7,152 bases of DNA from positions 1 to 7,152 of the forward strand of contig JAQIDF010000488.1 in NCBI GenBank assembly GCA_027858145.1, written 5' to 3'. The DNA comes from Prolixibacteraceae bacterium. Lineage in GTDB: Bacteria > Bacteroidota > Bacteroidia > Bacteroidales > Prolixibacteraceae. Below the pieces are notes generated by a model that searched no databases, had not been told where the DNA came from, and was given only the letters and a program-made list of their open reading frames with translations. The position numbers and the translations under genes are program-made. Below are positions 6,092-7,152 of this stretch, piece by piece. Positions within the stretch are counted from its first letter, which is position 1; every line of letters begins with the position of its first letter.

Positions 6092-7152
6092 ATGGAAATC
6101 AAAAGGCCTACTCTTGTTTTAAATAAAACTATTTGCCTCCAAAACATTGAGCTAATGGCCGATAAAGCACAACGGCACAAGCTGCATTTTCGACCTCATT
6201 TCAAAACGCATCAATCCATTGAAATAGGTCGATGGTTTCGAAATTTCGGTGTTGAACAAATTACTGTTTCATCGGTAACCATGGCACAATATTTTGCCTC
6301 CGACGGGTGGAAGGATATTACCATTGCATTTCCATTTAACATCCATGAAATAGATGAATTAAATTCGCTTTCAGCTACCACAAAAATTAATATTGTAGTT
6401 GACAATCCTATAACAATCAATCTAATTAAGGACAAGATTGAAAACCACCTGGATGTATTTATTAAAGTATCGACAGGTTACAACAGGGTAGGAATCTCAA
6501 GTTCTTCATATGCTCAAATAGAAAATCTTCTTTCTGTCATTAACGAACACCCTAAACTTACATTCAAAGGTTTTATATCACATGCCGGCCATGCATACGA
6601 AGCAAATTCAAGGAATGATATTCAGAACATACATTTTGATGCGGTACTGAAATTAAACCGCCTGAAAAATTATTTTAAACGCCGGCATCCAGACCTTGAA
6701 CTTTCAATTGGAGACACACCTTCATGCTCAATTTCAGAATATTTTAAAGGAATAGATGAAATACGGCCCGGTAATTTTATTTTTAACGATTTGGTGCAAA
6801 ATAATCTGGGTGTATGTAACATTGATGATATTGCGGTAAGAATGCTCTGCCCGGTAATTTCAAAACAACAAAACCGTAACGAAATTGTGATTTACGGAGG
6901 TGCCATTCACTTATCAAAAGATTATATCCAAAACATCGATGGCAAACCACTTTTCGGACGCATTATCGTAAATGCAGATGGTGAAAAAAAACTTCTTAAT
7001 CCCAAAAACTACCTGGTTCGATTATCGCAGGAACACGGCATTATCCGACTCTCCAACAAAATGTTTAAGCAAATTGAAATTGGCGATATCGTTGAGGTTT
7101 TACCGGTCCATTCGTGCCTTACGGCAAAATGCATGGGCAGTTATATCACCCA
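6092..7152 (+). CDS. PLP enzyme of the D-threonine aldolase/D-serine dehydratase-like family, 3'-truncated
   Basis: This is a fold-III PLP enzyme with an alanine-racemase-like N-terminal barrel and a D-serine dehydratase-like C-terminal domain. Relatives cleave D-3-hydroxy amino acids (D-threonine to glycine and acetaldehyde) or deaminate D-serine; the substrate here is not determined. There are 353 visible residues and the frame is open at the right edge; family members are about 360-380 long, so only a short tail is missing. K38 in R-P-H-F-K-T-H (34-40) is the expected PLP lysine. Other conserved blocks are S-H-A-G-H-A-Y (163-169), S-I-G-D-T-P-S-C (205-212), E-I-R-P-G-N-F (223-229), G-G-A-I-H-L-S-K-D (269-277), Q-E-H-G (313-316) and H-S-C (340-342), whose H340 and C342 match the zinc ligands of the family. 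ATG 6092 gives a natural N-terminus. It follows the purA terminator, so it should be transcribed separately, but no clear promoter was found in 6010-6091. Confidence 0.88.
   Translation, partial: MEIKRPTLVLNKTICLQNIELMADKAQRHKLHFRPHFKTHQSIEIGRWFRNFGVEQITVSSVTMAQYFASDGWKDITIAFPFNIHEIDELNSLSATTKINIVVDNPITINLIKDKIENHLDVFIKVSTGYNRVGISSSSYAQIENLLSVINEHPKLTFKGFISHAGHAYEANSRNDIQNIHFDAVLKLNRLKNYFKRRHPDLELSIGDTPSCSISEYFKGIDEIRPGNFIFNDLVQNNLGVCNIDDIAVRMLCPVISKQQNRNEIVIYGGAIHLSKDYIQNIDGKPLFGRIIVNADGEKKLLNPKNYLVRLSQEHGIIRLSNKMFKQIEIGDIVEVLPVHSCLTAKCMGSYIT

Overview
This window reads as an ordinary stretch of chromosome from an AT-rich member of the Bacteroidetes, probably the Bacteroidales/Marinilabiliales side, although the exact order cannot be fixed from the sequence. 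The reasons are: intergenic gaps carry good matches to the Bacteroidetes sigma-ABfr promoter (TTG, about 19 bases, TAnnTTTG); no start codon has a convincing Shine-Dalgarno sequence and the bases before starts are simply AT-rich; and the long Rel/SpoT protein carries Bacteroidetes-like variants such as the R-I-R-D synthetase signature. All six genes lie on the + strand. No mobile element, CRISPR array, rRNA or tRNA gene was seen.

Layout. (1) 1-582: the 3' two thirds of miaA (tRNA A37 dimethylallyltransferase), cut by the window edge. (2) 597-1586: a membrane-anchored family 2 glycosyltransferase, tightly coupled to miaA (an alternative GTG start would overlap its stop). (3) 1587-1670: a gap with a candidate promoter and a perfect 7-1-7 palindrome. 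(4) 1671-3887: a full-length bifunctional (p)ppGpp synthetase/hydrolase. (5) 3888-4037: a gap with a strong candidate promoter. (6) 4038-4475: a Fur-superfamily regulator that lacks the usual structural-zinc cysteines. (7) 4476-4679: a gap with a candidate promoter and a leader of about 135 nt that can fold either into a terminator-like hairpin or into a competing stem. (8) 4680-5957: purA, adenylosuccinate synthetase, closed by a clear intrinsic terminator at 5976-6009. (9) 6092 to the end: a nearly complete PLP enzyme of the D-threonine aldolase/D-serine dehydratase-like family, cut by the right edge.

How the parts fit. Rel makes and degrades (p)ppGpp from GTP/GDP. PurA uses GTP for the first committed step to AMP, and in well-studied bacteria it is inhibited by (p)ppGpp, so rel-fur-purA puts an alarmone enzyme beside one of its known targets, with a metal- or peroxide-type regulator between them. 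Each of these three genes appears to have its own promoter, so they look like neighbours with separate control rather than one strict operon.

No new multi-gene system was found. The observations most worth checking are the attenuator-like purA leader, the cysteine-poor Fur protein with possible operators around it, and the conserved-looking rel-fur-purA arrangement.
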